Positions 15,607-24,096 of a stretch of DNA of 64,000 nucleotides are shown here, one piece after another. The position numbers and the translations under genes were made by a program. Below the pieces are notes generated by a model. That model did no database searches, was not told where the DNA came from, and saw only the letters and a list, made by a program, of their open reading frames with translations. The stretch is taken from positions 64,718 through 128,717 of the forward strand of contig NZ_QSNT01000005.1 in NCBI RefSeq assembly GCF_009498525.1. Reading direction: 5' to 3'. Numbering within the stretch: the stretch's first letter is position 1; every line of letters starts with the position of its first letter. The stretch comes from Rhizobium sp. ICMP 5592. GTDB lineage: Bacteria; Pseudomonadota; Alphaproteobacteria; Rhizobiales; Rhizobiaceae.

Positions 15607-16917
15607 TTATTCCGGCTTGTTCTCTTCCGTCTCGGCGGGGCGAATGCGGAGCTTGGTGATGCGGTTCTTTTCCCGCTTCATGACGATGAAGCGCTTGCCG
15701 TAGAAGGTGAAGGCCTGGCGTTCCTCGGGGATGGTCATCGATTCGTGGATGACCAGGCCGGCGATCGTCGTTGCTTCCTCGTCCGGCAGGTGCCAGTCAA
15801 GCGCGCGGTTCAGGTCGCGGATGGGTACGACGCCATCAACGACGATCGAGCCGTCCGCCTCCTGGCGCACGCCCTGGATATCGAGATCGTGCTCATCGGC
15901 GATATCGCCAACGATCTCTTCCAGAATATCCTCCAGCGTGACGATGCCCTGCACCTCGCCATATTCGTCGACGACGACGGCGAAATGCTGCTTGCGGCGC
16001 AGGAAGGCATTCAGCTGGTCTTCGAGATTGGTGCTGTCGGGCACGAACCAGGGCTTCTGGGCGATCTTGACGATATCCAGGTTCTCCGGCTCGGCATTGC
16101 GCTCGGCCAGCGCCCTCAGGAGATCCTTGGCGTGCACGACGCCGATGATGTTGTCGATCGTACCGCGCCAGAGCGGCATGCGCGTATAGGGGCTATCGAG
16201 AATGGCGCGCACCACGACATCGGGCGGATCGTCGGCATTGATGGCGCGCATCGCGGTGCGATGGACCATGATGTCGGAGAGCTCCAGCTCGCCGAGATCG
16301 AGCACGCCGCCCAGACGGTCGCGGTCGGCCTTGACCACCGATCCCTCGCGATGCAGCAGGTCGACGGCACCGCGCAGCTCCTCATGCGCCGACAGCATCG
16401 ACACTTCCCTGGAAAGGTTGATGCCGAAAATGCCAAGAATCTGCCGGACGATGGCATTGACGAAACTCGATATCGGCCCGACGACGGCGACGAAGAGGCG
16501 CACCGTACCGGCGACATTGAGCGCAAACCGATCCGGCGCCGAGATCGCCCAGCTCTTCGGCAGCACTTCCGCGAAGATGACGAGGATGACGGTCATGGCC
16601 AGCGTTGCCAGAGCCACGCCGGAATTGCCGAAGAGGCCGAGAAACACGCTGGTGGCGAGCGATGACGCCAGAATATTGGCGAGGTTGTTGCCGATCAGTA
16701 GCGCGCCGATCAGCCGGTCGCGGCGTTCAATCAGCTTGCGCACGATCCCCGCCCGCTCGTCACCATTAGCCTCAAGCGTGTGAATGCGGCTGCGCGAGGC
16801 CGCCGTCAGCGCGGTTTCCGAACCGGAGAAAAACGCCGACAGCAGCACGAGCACGACAATCGAGATGATTTCGGGCCAATATTCCAACAAAACCGTCAGC
16901 GTGCCTTCAACCGTCAT
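15607..16917 (-). CDS. HlyC/CorC-type transporter (DUF21-CBS protein)
   Basis: A 436-residue membrane protein. The DUF21/CNNM domain (residues about 10-190) opens with LLSAFFSGSETALTAASRSRIHTLE and has several transmembrane segments. Two CBS motifs follow (ILDSPYTRMPLWRGTIDNIIGVVHAKDLL and FAVVVDEYGEVQGIVTLEDILEEIVGDI). The C-terminal CorC_HlyC domain (VDGVVPIRDLNRALDWHLPDEEATTIAGLVI) ends it. Homologues are linked to magnesium or cobalt efflux. It is the last gene of aroK-aroB-corC, with a four-base ATGA overlap with aroB. Confidence 0.93.
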   Translation of the reverse strand: MTVEGTLTVLLEYWPEIISIVVLVLLSAFFSGSETALTAASRSRIHTLEANGDERAGIVRKLIERRDRLIGALLIGNNLANILASSLATSVFLGLFGNSGVALATLAMTVILVIFAEVLPKSWAISAPDRFALNVAGTVRLFVAVVGPISSFVNAIVRQILGIFGINLSREVSMLSAHEELRGAVDLLHREGSVVKADRDRLGGVLDLGELELSDIMVHRTAMRAINADDPPDVVVRAILDSPYTRMPLWRGTIDNIIGVVHAKDLLRALAERNAEPENLDIVKIAQKPWFVPDSTNLEDQLNAFLRRKQHFAVVVDEYGEVQGIVTLEDILEEIVGDIADEHDLDIQGVRQEADGSIVVDGVVPIRDLNRALDWHLPDEEATTIAGLVIHESMTIPEERQAFTFYGKRFIVMKREKNRITKLRIRPAETEENKPE

Positions 16918-18047
16918 TGCGGATGTTTTTCCCTCAGGAAACTCAGGACCTCGGAGGACGGCACATCGTCGGCCACGAAGGACTGGCCGATGCCGCGGGT
17001 GAGGATGAAGGTGAGCTGTCCGCTCTTGACCTTCTTGTCCTGCGCGATCGCATCCATCAGCACTTCGGCCGGCGGCAGCGCACCCGGAATATCGCCCATG
17101 CGCGTCGGCAGGCCGACCGTCTTCAGATGCGTCTCGACGCGCTTGGCATCATCCGGGCTTGCCAGATTGAGACGCGAGGAAAACTCATGCGCCAGCACCA
17201 TGCCGATCGCAACACCCTCGCCATGCACCAGCCGCCGGCTGTCATAGGCGGTGGCAGCCTCCAGGGCATGACCGAAGGTATGACCGAGATTAAGCAGCGC
17301 TCGCGGGCCGTTTTCACGCTCGTCGGCGACGACGACATCGGATTTCGCCTGGCAGCTCGCGGCGATCGCCTCGATGCGCGCGGCACCTCCGGAAAACACA
17401 TCCTGCCAGTTCGCTTCCAGCCAGGCGAAGAAATCCGGCTTGTCGATCAGGCCGTATTTGGCGACTTCGGCGTAGCCGGCGCGGAATTCGCGTTGGCTGA
17501 GCGTGTTCAGCACGTCGGTATCGGCAAGCACCAGATCCGGCTGATGGAAGACGCCGACCAGATTCTTGCCGTGATGGGTATTGATGCCCGTCTTGCCGCC
17601 CACGGAGGAATCGACCTGCGACAGCAGCGAAGTCGGCACCTGCACGAAGCGAACGCCCCGGCGCACGATACCGGCGGCAAAGCCGGAGAGGTCGCCGATG
17701 ACACCGCCGCCAAGCGCGATGACGGCATCGTTGCGCTCGATGCGTGCGGTGAGCACGGCATCGCAGACAGTCATTAGATGCTCGAAGCTCTTGGTCTTCT
17801 CGCCGGCCGGCAGCACGAGGCTGGACGACTGGATACCCGCCGCCTGCAGGCTCGCTGTCAGCGCATCGAGATAGATCGGCGCGACGTTCTCATCGGTGAT
17901 GACGGCGGCCTTGCGGCCCTTCAGCCTCGCCGCGATCTCCGCGCCGGCGCGGGCGATCAGGCCTGGCCCGATCAAAATATCATAGGCGCGCTTGCCAAGC
18001 GGCACGCGGACAAGGCGTTCCGCAGGCGCGGATGTGATCGCATTCAT
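16914..18047 (-). CDS. aroB: 3-dehydroquinate synthase
   Basis: A 377-residue NAD- and metal-dependent enzyme that cyclises DAHP to 3-dehydroquinate, the second step of the shikimate pathway. IALGGGVIGDLSGFAAGIVRRGVRFVQVPTSLLSQVDSSVGGKTGIN is the highly conserved NAD/substrate block. LGHTFGHALEAAT and HGEGVAIGM carry the zinc-binding histidines. Its ATG overlaps the aroK stop by four bases and its stop overlaps the CorC-like ATG by four bases, so all three genes are tightly coupled. Confidence 0.97.
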   Translation of the reverse strand: MNAITSAPAERLVRVPLGKRAYDILIGPGLIARAGAEIAARLKGRKAAVITDENVAPIYLDALTASLQAAGIQSSSLVLPAGEKTKSFEHLMTVCDAVLTARIERNDAVIALGGGVIGDLSGFAAGIVRRGVRFVQVPTSLLSQVDSSVGGKTGINTHHGKNLVGVFHQPDLVLADTDVLNTLSQREFRAGYAEVAKYGLIDKPDFFAWLEANWQDVFSGGAARIEAIAASCQAKSDVVVADERENGPRALLNLGHTFGHALEAATAYDSRRLVHGEGVAIGMVLAHEFSSRLNLASPDDAKRVETHLKTVGLPTRMGDIPGALPPAEVLMDAIAQDKKVKSGQLTFILTRGIGQSFVADDVPSSEVLSFLREKHPQ

Positions 18048-18634
18048 GACGTCTTGCTTTCCTGTCTCCCCTCGGCGATGGCCACAAGGACTTCATTGAC
18101 CATGATATCCTTGTTCACATCGCGGGATAAAACCACGAGATCGGCTTCCGCATAGATCGGATAGCGCGCGGTCATCAATTTTTCGAGGGTCTGTTTCGGG
18201 TTCTCGGTTTTGAGCAGCGGTCGCGTATCGCGCTTGCTGACGCGCTCCCACAGTACGTCGAGATCGGCCTTCAGCCAGACCGACAAACCGCTGCGTTTGA
18301 CATGCCGGCGCGTGCGTTCGTTGATGAAGGCGCCGCCGCCGGTGGAGACGACGCGCGGCCCGCCCTTGAGCAGCCGCTTGATCACCCGCATTTCCAGCGC
18401 CCGGAACTCCTCTTCACCGTAAGCGGCAAACAGTTCCGGGATCGTCATGCGCGACACACGCTCGATCTCGATATCCGTATCGACGAAAGGAATGCCCAGC
18501 TGGTTTGCCACCACCCGACCGATCGAAGATTTACCGGCCCCCATCAGCCCGACGAAGACAAGATTACGCGTGCCCAGCGCGGCGCGCGCCCTGTCTCTGA
18601 GGCTTTCAGCAAGGGTCAGGACTTGTTCACTCAT
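18044..18634 (-). CDS. aroK: Shikimate kinase
   Basis: A 196-residue P-loop kinase that phosphorylates shikimate with ATP. Walker A is GLMGAGKSS (residues 29-37), followed by the shikimate-binding DTDIEIERVS, EEEFRALEMRV and STGGGAF motifs and the lid arginine in RDTRPLL. I place the start at the ATG at 18634 (MSEQVLTLAE), which gives the usual length for rhizobial AroK. An in-frame ATG at 18709 would add 25 residues and cannot be excluded. The stop overlaps aroB by four bases. Confidence 0.94.
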   Translation of the reverse strand: MSEQVLTLAESLRDRARAALGTRNLVFVGLMGAGKSSIGRVVANQLGIPFVDTDIEIERVSRMTIPELFAAYGEEEFRALEMRVIKRLLKGGPRVVSTGGGAFINERTRRHVKRSGLSVWLKADLDVLWERVSKRDTRPLLKTENPKQTLEKLMTARYPIYAEADLVVLSRDVNKDIMVNEVLVAIAEGRQESKTS

Positions 18635-18794
18635 TGGCCCATTCACAATTTGTTTGGAAACGGTATCGTCAAATGCGCCTTTAGCGTCAAGACGCTGCAA
18701 CGTAAACATGCCTGCATTATCCTTCGGCTAACGCTTGATGCATATGATTATAACCGATTACCGGACCAATGATTGGGACGAGGAGAGTTTTTAG

Positions 18795-18962
18795 ATGCCG
18801 ACCCTGTTTCGTTTCCTCGTCATCTGCGCGGTCATCGCCGGATCGGTGTATGGGGCAATGTGGGCGCTGGTTCTCTTCGTCGATCCGCAGCCGCGTGACG
18901 TGACGATCCGCTTGCCGTCGGAACGCGTCAACCCACCGGCGACCGGCTCGGTGAAGCCATGA
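18795..18962 (+). CDS. Small single-pass membrane protein upstream of xerD
   Basis: A 55-residue open frame with a good ribosome binding site (GAGGAGAG, 18780-18787). It begins MPTLFRFLVICAVIAGSVYG and has one hydrophobic helix (residues about 4-28), then a short charged and proline-containing tail (DPQPRDVTIRLPSERVNPP). This is a membrane microprotein of unknown function. Its TGA overlaps an in-frame ATG of the xerD frame by four bases (ATGA at 18959-18962), which supports both being translated from one message. I recall similar small proteins before xerD in other rhizobia, but this needs a search. Confidence 0.7.
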   Translation: MPTLFRFLVICAVIAGSVYGAMWALVLFVDPQPRDVTIRLPSERVNPPATGSVKP

Positions 18963-18973
18963 GGGCTGAAGTC

Positions 18974-19933
18974 ATGGCGAGGGATTTGAGCCGCGTCCAT
19001 ATGGAAGCCTTTCTGGAAATGATGAGCGCGGAGCGCGGGGCGGCGGTCAACACCCTGCAATCCTACGAGCGCGACCTTGATGACCTCCACTCCTTTCTGT
19101 CCGAACGCAGCGTTCGCCTGACCGAGGCGGGATCGAACGATCTCGGCGCCTATCTCTCCGGATTGTCGCGCCAGGGCTTCAAGCCGTCGTCGCAGGCGCG
19201 ACGGCTTTCGGCCATGCGCCAGTTCTACAAGTTCCTTTACGCCGAGGGGCTGCGCACGGACGATCCGACCGGCATCCTCGACGCGCCGAAGAAAGGTCGC
19301 GCCTTGCCGAAGACCATGGGGGTCGAGGAAGTGACGCGCCTTCTAACCCAAGCGGAAAAGGAAGCGGCCGAAGAAGGCCCCGAGCAATTGCAGCGCCTGC
19401 GCATGCTTGTTCTCCTCGAGCTTCTCTATGCCACCGGCATGCGCGTCAGCGAACTCGTTACCCTGCCGGCCAAGGTGCTGGATCAGGAAGGACGCTTCCT
19501 GATGATCCGCGGCAAGGGCAACAAGGAGCGGCTGGTGCCGCTATCGCAATCGGCCATCGCGGCGCTGAAAACCTATGGCAAGCTTCAGTCGCAGGTGGCG
19601 GCAAGCGCCAAGCAGCCAGCCCCGGAAAGCATCTGGCTCTTTCCCGCAGCCTCCAAGCAAGGCTATTTGCCGCGCCAGGTTTTCGCGCGCGATCTGAAGG
19701 ATCTGGCCATCCGCGCCGGCCTGACGCCGTCGCTGATTTCGCCGCATGTCATGCGCCATGCCTTCGCCAGCCACCTGCTTGCCAACGGCGCAGATTTGCG
19801 CGTGGTGCAGGAACTTCTCGGCCATTCTGACATTTCGACGACACAAATCTATACACATGTGCTGGAAGAACGCCTTCACCAGCTGGTGCAAACGCATCAC
19901 CCCCTTGCCAAACAGGGCAAAAAACAGGAATAG
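18974..19933 (+). CDS. xerD: Site-specific tyrosine recombinase XerD
   Basis: A 319-residue recombinase that, with XerC, resolves chromosome dimers at dif during cell division. The N-terminal SAM-like core-binding domain (MEAFLEMMSAERGAAVNTLQSYERDL) precedes the catalytic domain. The catalytic Arg is in ATGMRVSELVTL, the HxxR in SPHVMRHAFASHLL, and the late His and Tyr nucleophile in LGHSDISTTQIYTHV. Two starts are possible. The ATG at 18974 has AGGG nine bases upstream. The ATG at 18959 overlaps the upstream microprotein stop. It is a housekeeping recombinase, not a phage integrase. Confidence 0.95.
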   Translation: MARDLSRVHMEAFLEMMSAERGAAVNTLQSYERDLDDLHSFLSERSVRLTEAGSNDLGAYLSGLSRQGFKPSSQARRLSAMRQFYKFLYAEGLRTDDPTGILDAPKKGRALPKTMGVEEVTRLLTQAEKEAAEEGPEQLQRLRMLVLLELLYATGMRVSELVTLPAKVLDQEGRFLMIRGKGNKERLVPLSQSAIAALKTYGKLQSQVAASAKQPAPESIWLFPAASKQGYLPRQVFARDLKDLAIRAGLTPSLISPHVMRHAFASHLLANGADLRVVQELLGHSDISTTQIYTHVLEERLHQLVQTHHPLAKQGKKQE

Positions 19934-19996
19934 GACCGGCACATAGATTATACGGGCCGTCTCTCGTCATAGGCAAAAGGATCGGAAACGCACCTC

Positions 19997-20950
19997 ATGC
20001 ACAATTATCTCGACTTCGAAAAACCCATCTCGGACCTCGAAGGCAAGATTCACGAGCTCAAGAAGCTCGCGAGCGAAGATGAGAGCATCGACACTTCGGA
20101 CGAAGTGGGCCGGCTCGAGATTCGCGTTCGCGAGTCGATGGCCGATATCTACTCCAAGCTCAACGCCTGGCAAAAGACGCAGGTTGCCCGCCATCCGCAG
20201 CGCCCGCATTTCGTCGACTATGCCAAAGCGCTGTTCACGGAATTCACGCCGCTGGCCGGCGACCGTAAATTTTCCGAGGATGCTGCCATTCAGGCGGGCT
20301 TTGCCCGCTTCCGCGGCCAGCCCGTCGCAGTCCTCGGCCAGGAAAAGGGCAACGACACCAAGTCGCGCCTGAAGCACAATTTCGGCAGCGCCCGCCCCGA
20401 AGGCTACCGCAAAGCCATCCGCATCCTGGAAATGGCCGACCGCTTCCAGCTCCCGGTGATCACGCTCGTCGATACGGCAGGCGCTTATCCGGGCGTCGGT
20501 GCCGAAGAGCGCGGTCAGGCGGAAGCGATTGCCCGCTCCACGGAAATGTGTCTGGGCGTCAAAGTGCCGATCGTCTCCGTCGTCATCGGCGAAGGCGGCT
20601 CGGGCGGCGCCATCGCGATTGCCGTCGGCAACCGCGTCTACATGCTCGAACATTCGATCTACAGCGTGATTTCGCCCGAAGGTGCGGCCTCGATCCTCTG
20701 GCGCGATTCCACACGCGCCAAGGAAGCCGCCACCAACATGAAGATCACCGCCGAAGACCTCAAGGGTCTCGGCATCATCGACGGCATCATCCCTGAGCCG
20801 CTCGGCGGCGCGCATCGCGACCCGCAGGCGGTGATCGCGGCAGCCGGCGACGTGATTTTCAACGCACTCGGCGAACTCTCCAGCCGTTCGGGCGAACAAT
20901 TGCGCGGCGACCGCCGGCAGAAATTCCTCAATATGGGTCGCAATCTCTAA
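19997..20950 (+). CDS. accA: Acetyl-CoA carboxylase carboxyltransferase subunit alpha
   Basis: A 317-residue subunit of the carboxyltransferase that, with AccD, moves CO2 from carboxybiotin to acetyl-CoA to make malonyl-CoA. Signatures are LDFEKPISDLEGKI at the N terminus, GNDTKSRLKHNFGSARPEGYRKA, LVDTAGAYPGVGAEERGQAEAIA and GEGGSGGAIAIAVGNRVYMLEHSIYSVISPEGAASILW, which form the CoA-binding and oxyanion sites. Length and order fit the family. It is 63 bp downstream of xerD, but it probably has its own promoter. Confidence 0.97.
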   Translation: MHNYLDFEKPISDLEGKIHELKKLASEDESIDTSDEVGRLEIRVRESMADIYSKLNAWQKTQVARHPQRPHFVDYAKALFTEFTPLAGDRKFSEDAAIQAGFARFRGQPVAVLGQEKGNDTKSRLKHNFGSARPEGYRKAIRILEMADRFQLPVITLVDTAGAYPGVGAEERGQAEAIARSTEMCLGVKVPIVSVVIGEGGSGGAIAIAVGNRVYMLEHSIYSVISPEGAASILWRDSTRAKEAATNMKITAEDLKGLGIIDGIIPEPLGGAHRDPQAVIAAAGDVIFNALGELSSRSGEQLRGDRRQKFLNMGRNL

Positions 20951-20989
20951 CTTTGGCTCGGGATTCCTGATCGCTCCGAACGGGAATGA

Positions 20990-21004
20990 GGCCAAATCTT
21001 GGCC
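20990..21004 (+). terminator. Short hairpin after accA
   Basis: GGCCAA (20990-20995) and TTGGCC (20999-21004) form a perfect 6-bp stem with a three-base loop, 40 bp after the accA stop. It is followed by ACATTCTTGTT, which has only scattered T residues, so it may be a weak terminator. Confidence 0.35.
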
Positions 21005-21180
21005 ACATTCTTGTTATCGAAGCATTATTGGCAAAGAAAAGCTTGCGGGCGCGCGACTGGCGCGTCATAGGCTGGTAAGGAATTATCAAGTATAAGCCGT
21101 CTATGCTTCGGTTTCATGTTTCGAAGGGGGCGGCGAAACAGATCGTACGGCCGCTCTTCGCATCTATGGACTAAGTCAGA

Positions 21181-22485
21181 ATGCGTATCCGTCACCTTGC
21201 CTATATGTCCCTGATGGCGCTGGCTCTCGCCGGCTGCAACGACGCGCTCGATACCGCGTCGATCGACCTGTCGAAGGTAAAGAACAAGGTCGAGCAACCG
21301 CTCCCCGACCGCATCCTTGCCGACATGACGAAAAAGGGCATGGACCGCAATTCGCCGATCATGATCCGTATCTTCAAGGAAGAAGGTACGATGGAGATCC
21401 TCAAGGCGAACCAGAACAATCGCTTCGAGGTGATCGCAAGCTACAGCATCTGCGCCTGGTCCGGCCGTCTCGGCCCGAAGGTCAAGGAAGGCGACCGGCA
21501 AGCGCCGGAAGGCTTCTACAATCTGACCCCGGCCAACCTCAATCCGAATTCCAAATATTATCTCGCCATCAATACCGGTTTTCCGAACCGTTATGACTCA
21601 GCCAATGGCCGCAGTGGCAACAACCTGATGATCCACGGCGCCTGCTCGTCATCGGGCTGCTATTCGATGACCGACCAGCAGGTGCTGGAAATCTACGCCT
21701 TCGCGCGCGACGCCTTCAAGGGTGGCCAGAAGACAATCCAGCTGGAAGCCTTCCCCTTCCGCATGACGGCGGAAAACATGGTCAAGCACCGCCTCAGCTC
21801 CAACATCGAATTCTGGAAGATGCTGAAGGTCGGCTACGACAATTTCGAAGTGACGAAGCGCCCGCCGGAAGTCGAGGTCTGCGAGAAGAAATACGTCTTC
21901 AACCAGCAGTCCAGCGGCCCGTTCACCGCCGGCGGCAAATGCCCCGTGATGACGACACCGGCGGCGCTGCAGACTGCGCTCGCAACCTATGACAAGCAAT
22001 ATCAAGCCGACTACGGCGCTTCCCTGAAGAAATTCGACGGCATGGCCTGGTACGACCCGACGGAAGCCGAGCGCAAGGCCGTCGTCGCCAAGCAGCGCAA
22101 GGGCCACGATCTCGCCTATGCCCCGACCGGCACGGCGCTCGCCGCCGGCAAGATGATGAAGGTCGCCGATCTGGAATCGATGATGTCGAACCAATCGGCA
22201 CAGCAGATCGCCCGCGGCGCCACCGCCGCCAATCCGACGACGGCGAGCATCCGCATGGCAACGGCTGCCCCTGCTCCAGTGGGTCCGGTCGCAGAGCAAC
22301 CGCTTCAGACCGGCGATATCACTGTCGCGGCCAATATTCCCGCGAATGTGCCGATCCCGATGGCCAACCCGATGAACCCCATGGTCAGCGCCCCGCTCGC
22401 CTACGCGCCGCCGCCGGTGGAAACCGCGCAGACCGACACGACCAAGAAGCCGCCCTTCTGGAAGTTCTGGGCCAAGGGTGAATAG
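21181..22485 (+). CDS. L,D-transpeptidase (YkuD family), lipoprotein
   Basis: A 434-residue envelope protein. The lipoprotein signal MSLMALALAGC puts the lipidated Cys near residue 19. The YkuD catalytic motif is IHGACSSSGCYSM, with catalytic Cys160 and His152. The YafK-like domain (roughly residues 60-215) joins or cross-links meso-DAP residues of peptidoglycan, or attaches proteins to it. The C-terminal third is proline- and alanine-rich and ends PPFWKFWAKGE, an aromatic tail of unknown role. The stop overlaps the downstream TusA-like start by eight bases. Confidence 0.88.
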   Translation: MRIRHLAYMSLMALALAGCNDALDTASIDLSKVKNKVEQPLPDRILADMTKKGMDRNSPIMIRIFKEEGTMEILKANQNNRFEVIASYSICAWSGRLGPKVKEGDRQAPEGFYNLTPANLNPNSKYYLAINTGFPNRYDSANGRSGNNLMIHGACSSSGCYSMTDQQVLEIYAFARDAFKGGQKTIQLEAFPFRMTAENMVKHRLSSNIEFWKMLKVGYDNFEVTKRPPEVEVCEKKYVFNQQSSGPFTAGGKCPVMTTPAALQTALATYDKQYQADYGASLKKFDGMAWYDPTEAERKAVVAKQRKGHDLAYAPTGTALAAGKMMKVADLESMMSNQSAQQIARGATAANPTTASIRMATAAPAPVGPVAEQPLQTGDITVAANIPANVPIPMANPMNPMVSAPLAYAPPPVETAQTDTTKKPPFWKFWAKGE

Positions 22486-22711
22486 CCTGGACGACGGGGT
22501 CTACGACCTGCGTGGGCTGAAATGCCCGCATCCAGCGATCAAAACGGAAAAACGCCTGCGTGGCATGCCAAGCGGCGCGGTTTTAACCGTTGAGACAACC
22601 GATCCTCTGGCAATCATCGACATCCCGCATCTTTGCAACGAGCAAGGGCATATCCTCGTCGCGAGCGAGAAGACGGAACGCGGCCATCGGTTCATTATTC
22701 GCAGGGGCTGA
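22478..22711 (+). CDS. TusA-like sulfurtransferase
   Basis: A 77-residue SirA/TusA-fold protein. YDLRGLKCPHPAIKTEKRLRGM contains the CPxP active-site motif that carries persulfide sulfur, and LTVETTDPLAIIDIPHLCNEQGH is the second conserved block, with its extra Cys. TusA proteins pass sulfur to tRNA thiolation or molybdenum cofactor enzymes. The start is a GTG at 22478 that overlaps the end of the L,D-transpeptidase gene, suggesting translational coupling. The neighbour gives no functional hint. A mosaic repeat follows the stop. Confidence 0.85.
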   Translation: MNSLDDGVYDLRGLKCPHPAIKTEKRLRGMPSGAVLTVETTDPLAIIDIPHLCNEQGHILVASEKTERGHRFIIRRG

Positions 22712-22720
22712 TGACACTCC

Positions 22721-22857
22721 TCCTTCTCCCCAGCGGGGAGAAGGTGCCCGATAGGGCGGATGAGGGGCTCTCCCAACGGCAAGAACCGCCCTTCGCCTAC
22801 GCTCAGGGTGCTCGAAGCTATCGCTTCGCGCCACCTTCCCCCCGCGGGAGAAGGTAG
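22721..22857. repeat. Rhizobial-type intergenic mosaic element (copy 1)
   Basis: The element is bounded by palindromes: CCTTCTCCCCAGC/GGGGAGAAGG (22722-22744) and ACCTTCCCCCC/GCGGGAGAAGG (22833-22854). The left arm continues GTGCCCGATAGGGCGGATGAGGGG, which matches the right arm of the copy near 53.6 kb in reverse. The right interior (GCTTCGCGCCACCTT) matches that copy's left arm in reverse. It lies in the gap between the convergent TusA-like and CobW genes. The layout resembles the Rhizobium-specific intergenic mosaic elements (RIME) in the literature; identity needs a database search. Confidence 0.75.
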
Positions 22858-22862
22858 AAAGC

Positions 22863-24083
22863 CTAAAACCGCATGCCCGGTACCGCCAGCGGATTATCCT
22901 GAAGTGCTGCGCGATCCGGCGTGTCGATGCCAGGCTTGCTGAGAAACGCGTCGAACAGGCCTTTCACGAAATCCTCCGGCAGATCCTTGGTGATGATCAC
23001 CATGCGCGTGCGCCGATCGTTTGGATCGGGCCAGGCGGGCAAACGCACCGGCGGATGGAAGATATTCTGCACGCCATGCAGCACCACCGGACGCTCCGGC
23101 CTGTCGGACACGGACACGATCGCCTTCATGCGCAGGAGCTTCTCGCCATGCGCCGAGCGCAGCAGATCGATGAACATTTCCAGCGCGACCGGATCGATCG
23201 GCTGCGTCTCGACGATCGAGAAGGATCGGATCGACCCGTCATGACGGGTCACATCATGGGCGTGCTGATGCCGGTGGCCATGATGATGTCCATGGTGGTG
23301 ATGGTGCACATGATCGCCATGGTGATGGTGATGGTGATGGTGATGGTCATGATCGTCATCGTGCCCATGGTCGTGGTGGTGATGATCATGGTCGTGGTCA
23401 TCCGCCTCCAGCTCGTCGTGCAGCCAGCGGCCGACATCGGCGATCTTTGAGGCGGGGTCGTAGAGACCATTGACGAGAATGGCGGCGCGGCCGGCCTCCT
23501 CGCTGTCGGCCTTCAGCATTTGCGCCCGTGGATTGAGCATCCTTAGCCGGCTTTCCAAGGCGCCGGCGGGAGCAGAACCCTCGATACCGGTCTTGGAAAC
23601 GATCAGCCGGTCGGCAACCGCCACCTGTTTGCGCGCTTCCTCATGATTGTCGAGCGTCTGCAAGCCGTTGACGGCGTCGACGACGGTGATCACACCATCC
23701 AGATCGAAATTGTTGGCAATGATCGGATTACCCATGATCGACTGCATCACCGGCGCCGGATCGGCAAGACCGGTCGTCTCGATGACGACGCGCTTCAGCG
23801 GCCGGATGCGGCCGGTCTGCATGGCGTCCATCAGGTTCGCTAGCGTATCCACCAGCTCGCCGCGCACCGTGCAGCAGAGGCAGCCATCGGAAAGCTCGAT
23901 GATGGCATCGCCGGAGCTTTCGACCAGGAGATGGTCGATGCCGACATCGCCGAACTCGTTGATGATGACAGCCGCGTCGCGCATCTCCGGGTCCTTAAGG
24001 ATGCGGTTCAGAAGCGTCGATTTACCGGCTCCGAGAAAGCCGGTGAGGATCGATACCGGCACCCTCTGCTGCAGAATGCTCAT
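22863..24083 (-). CDS. CobW/COG0523-family G3E GTPase with His-rich region (putative zinc chaperone)
   Basis: A 406-residue P-loop GTPase. G1 is GFLGAGKST (residues 15-23), then NEFGDVGID, the metal-binding CxCC motif (Cys68, Cys70, Cys71) and VIETTGLADP (G3 region). The base-specificity loop reads SKTG (163-166), where the family usually has SKxD or NKxD. A stretch of about 50 residues (228-276) has roughly 30 histidines, typical of zinc-handling members. The C-terminal CobW_C domain (IRSFSIVETQPIDPVALEMFIDLL) follows. It is 13 bp downstream of the D,D-carboxypeptidase gene, so co-transcription is likely. It is probably a metal chaperone rather than a cobalamin-pathway enzyme. Confidence 0.88.
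   Translation of the reverse strand: MSILQQRVPVSILTGFLGAGKSTLLNRILKDPEMRDAAVIINEFGDVGIDHLLVESSGDAIIELSDGCLCCTVRGELVDTLANLMDAMQTGRIRPLKRVVIETTGLADPAPVMQSIMGNPIIANNFDLDGVITVVDAVNGLQTLDNHEEARKQVAVADRLIVSKTGIEGSAPAGALESRLRMLNPRAQMLKADSEEAGRAAILVNGLYDPASKIADVGRWLHDELEADDHDHDHHHHDHGHDDDHDHHHHHHHHHGDHVHHHHHGHHHGHRHQHAHDVTRHDGSIRSFSIVETQPIDPVALEMFIDLLRSAHGEKLLRMKAIVSVSDRPERPVVLHGVQNIFHPPVRLPAWPDPNDRRTRMVIITKDLPEDFVKGLFDAFLSKPGIDTPDRAALQDNPLAVPGMRF
23257..23402. repeat. Low-complexity CAT/CAC tandem DNA encoding poly-His
   Basis: The DNA encoding the His-rich stretch of the CobW-like GTPase is simple-sequence. The clearest part is about 4.5 copies of GGTGAT at 23321-23347 on the + strand, set in a longer run of CAT/GTG-type triplets. 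Such tracts can change length by replication slippage in whole-codon steps and so vary the number of histidines between strains. Confidence 0.7.
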
Positions 24084-24096
24084 GGTTCGGATCCGA

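Noticed and set aside
18974..19933. XerD as a mobile-element integrase
   Set aside because: The sequence matches housekeeping XerD and sits among core genes with no attachment-site repeats or cargo.
23257..23402. CRISPR-like repeats
   Set aside because: The repeats are in-frame histidine codons of the CobW-like gene with a 3- or 6-base period and no spacers.
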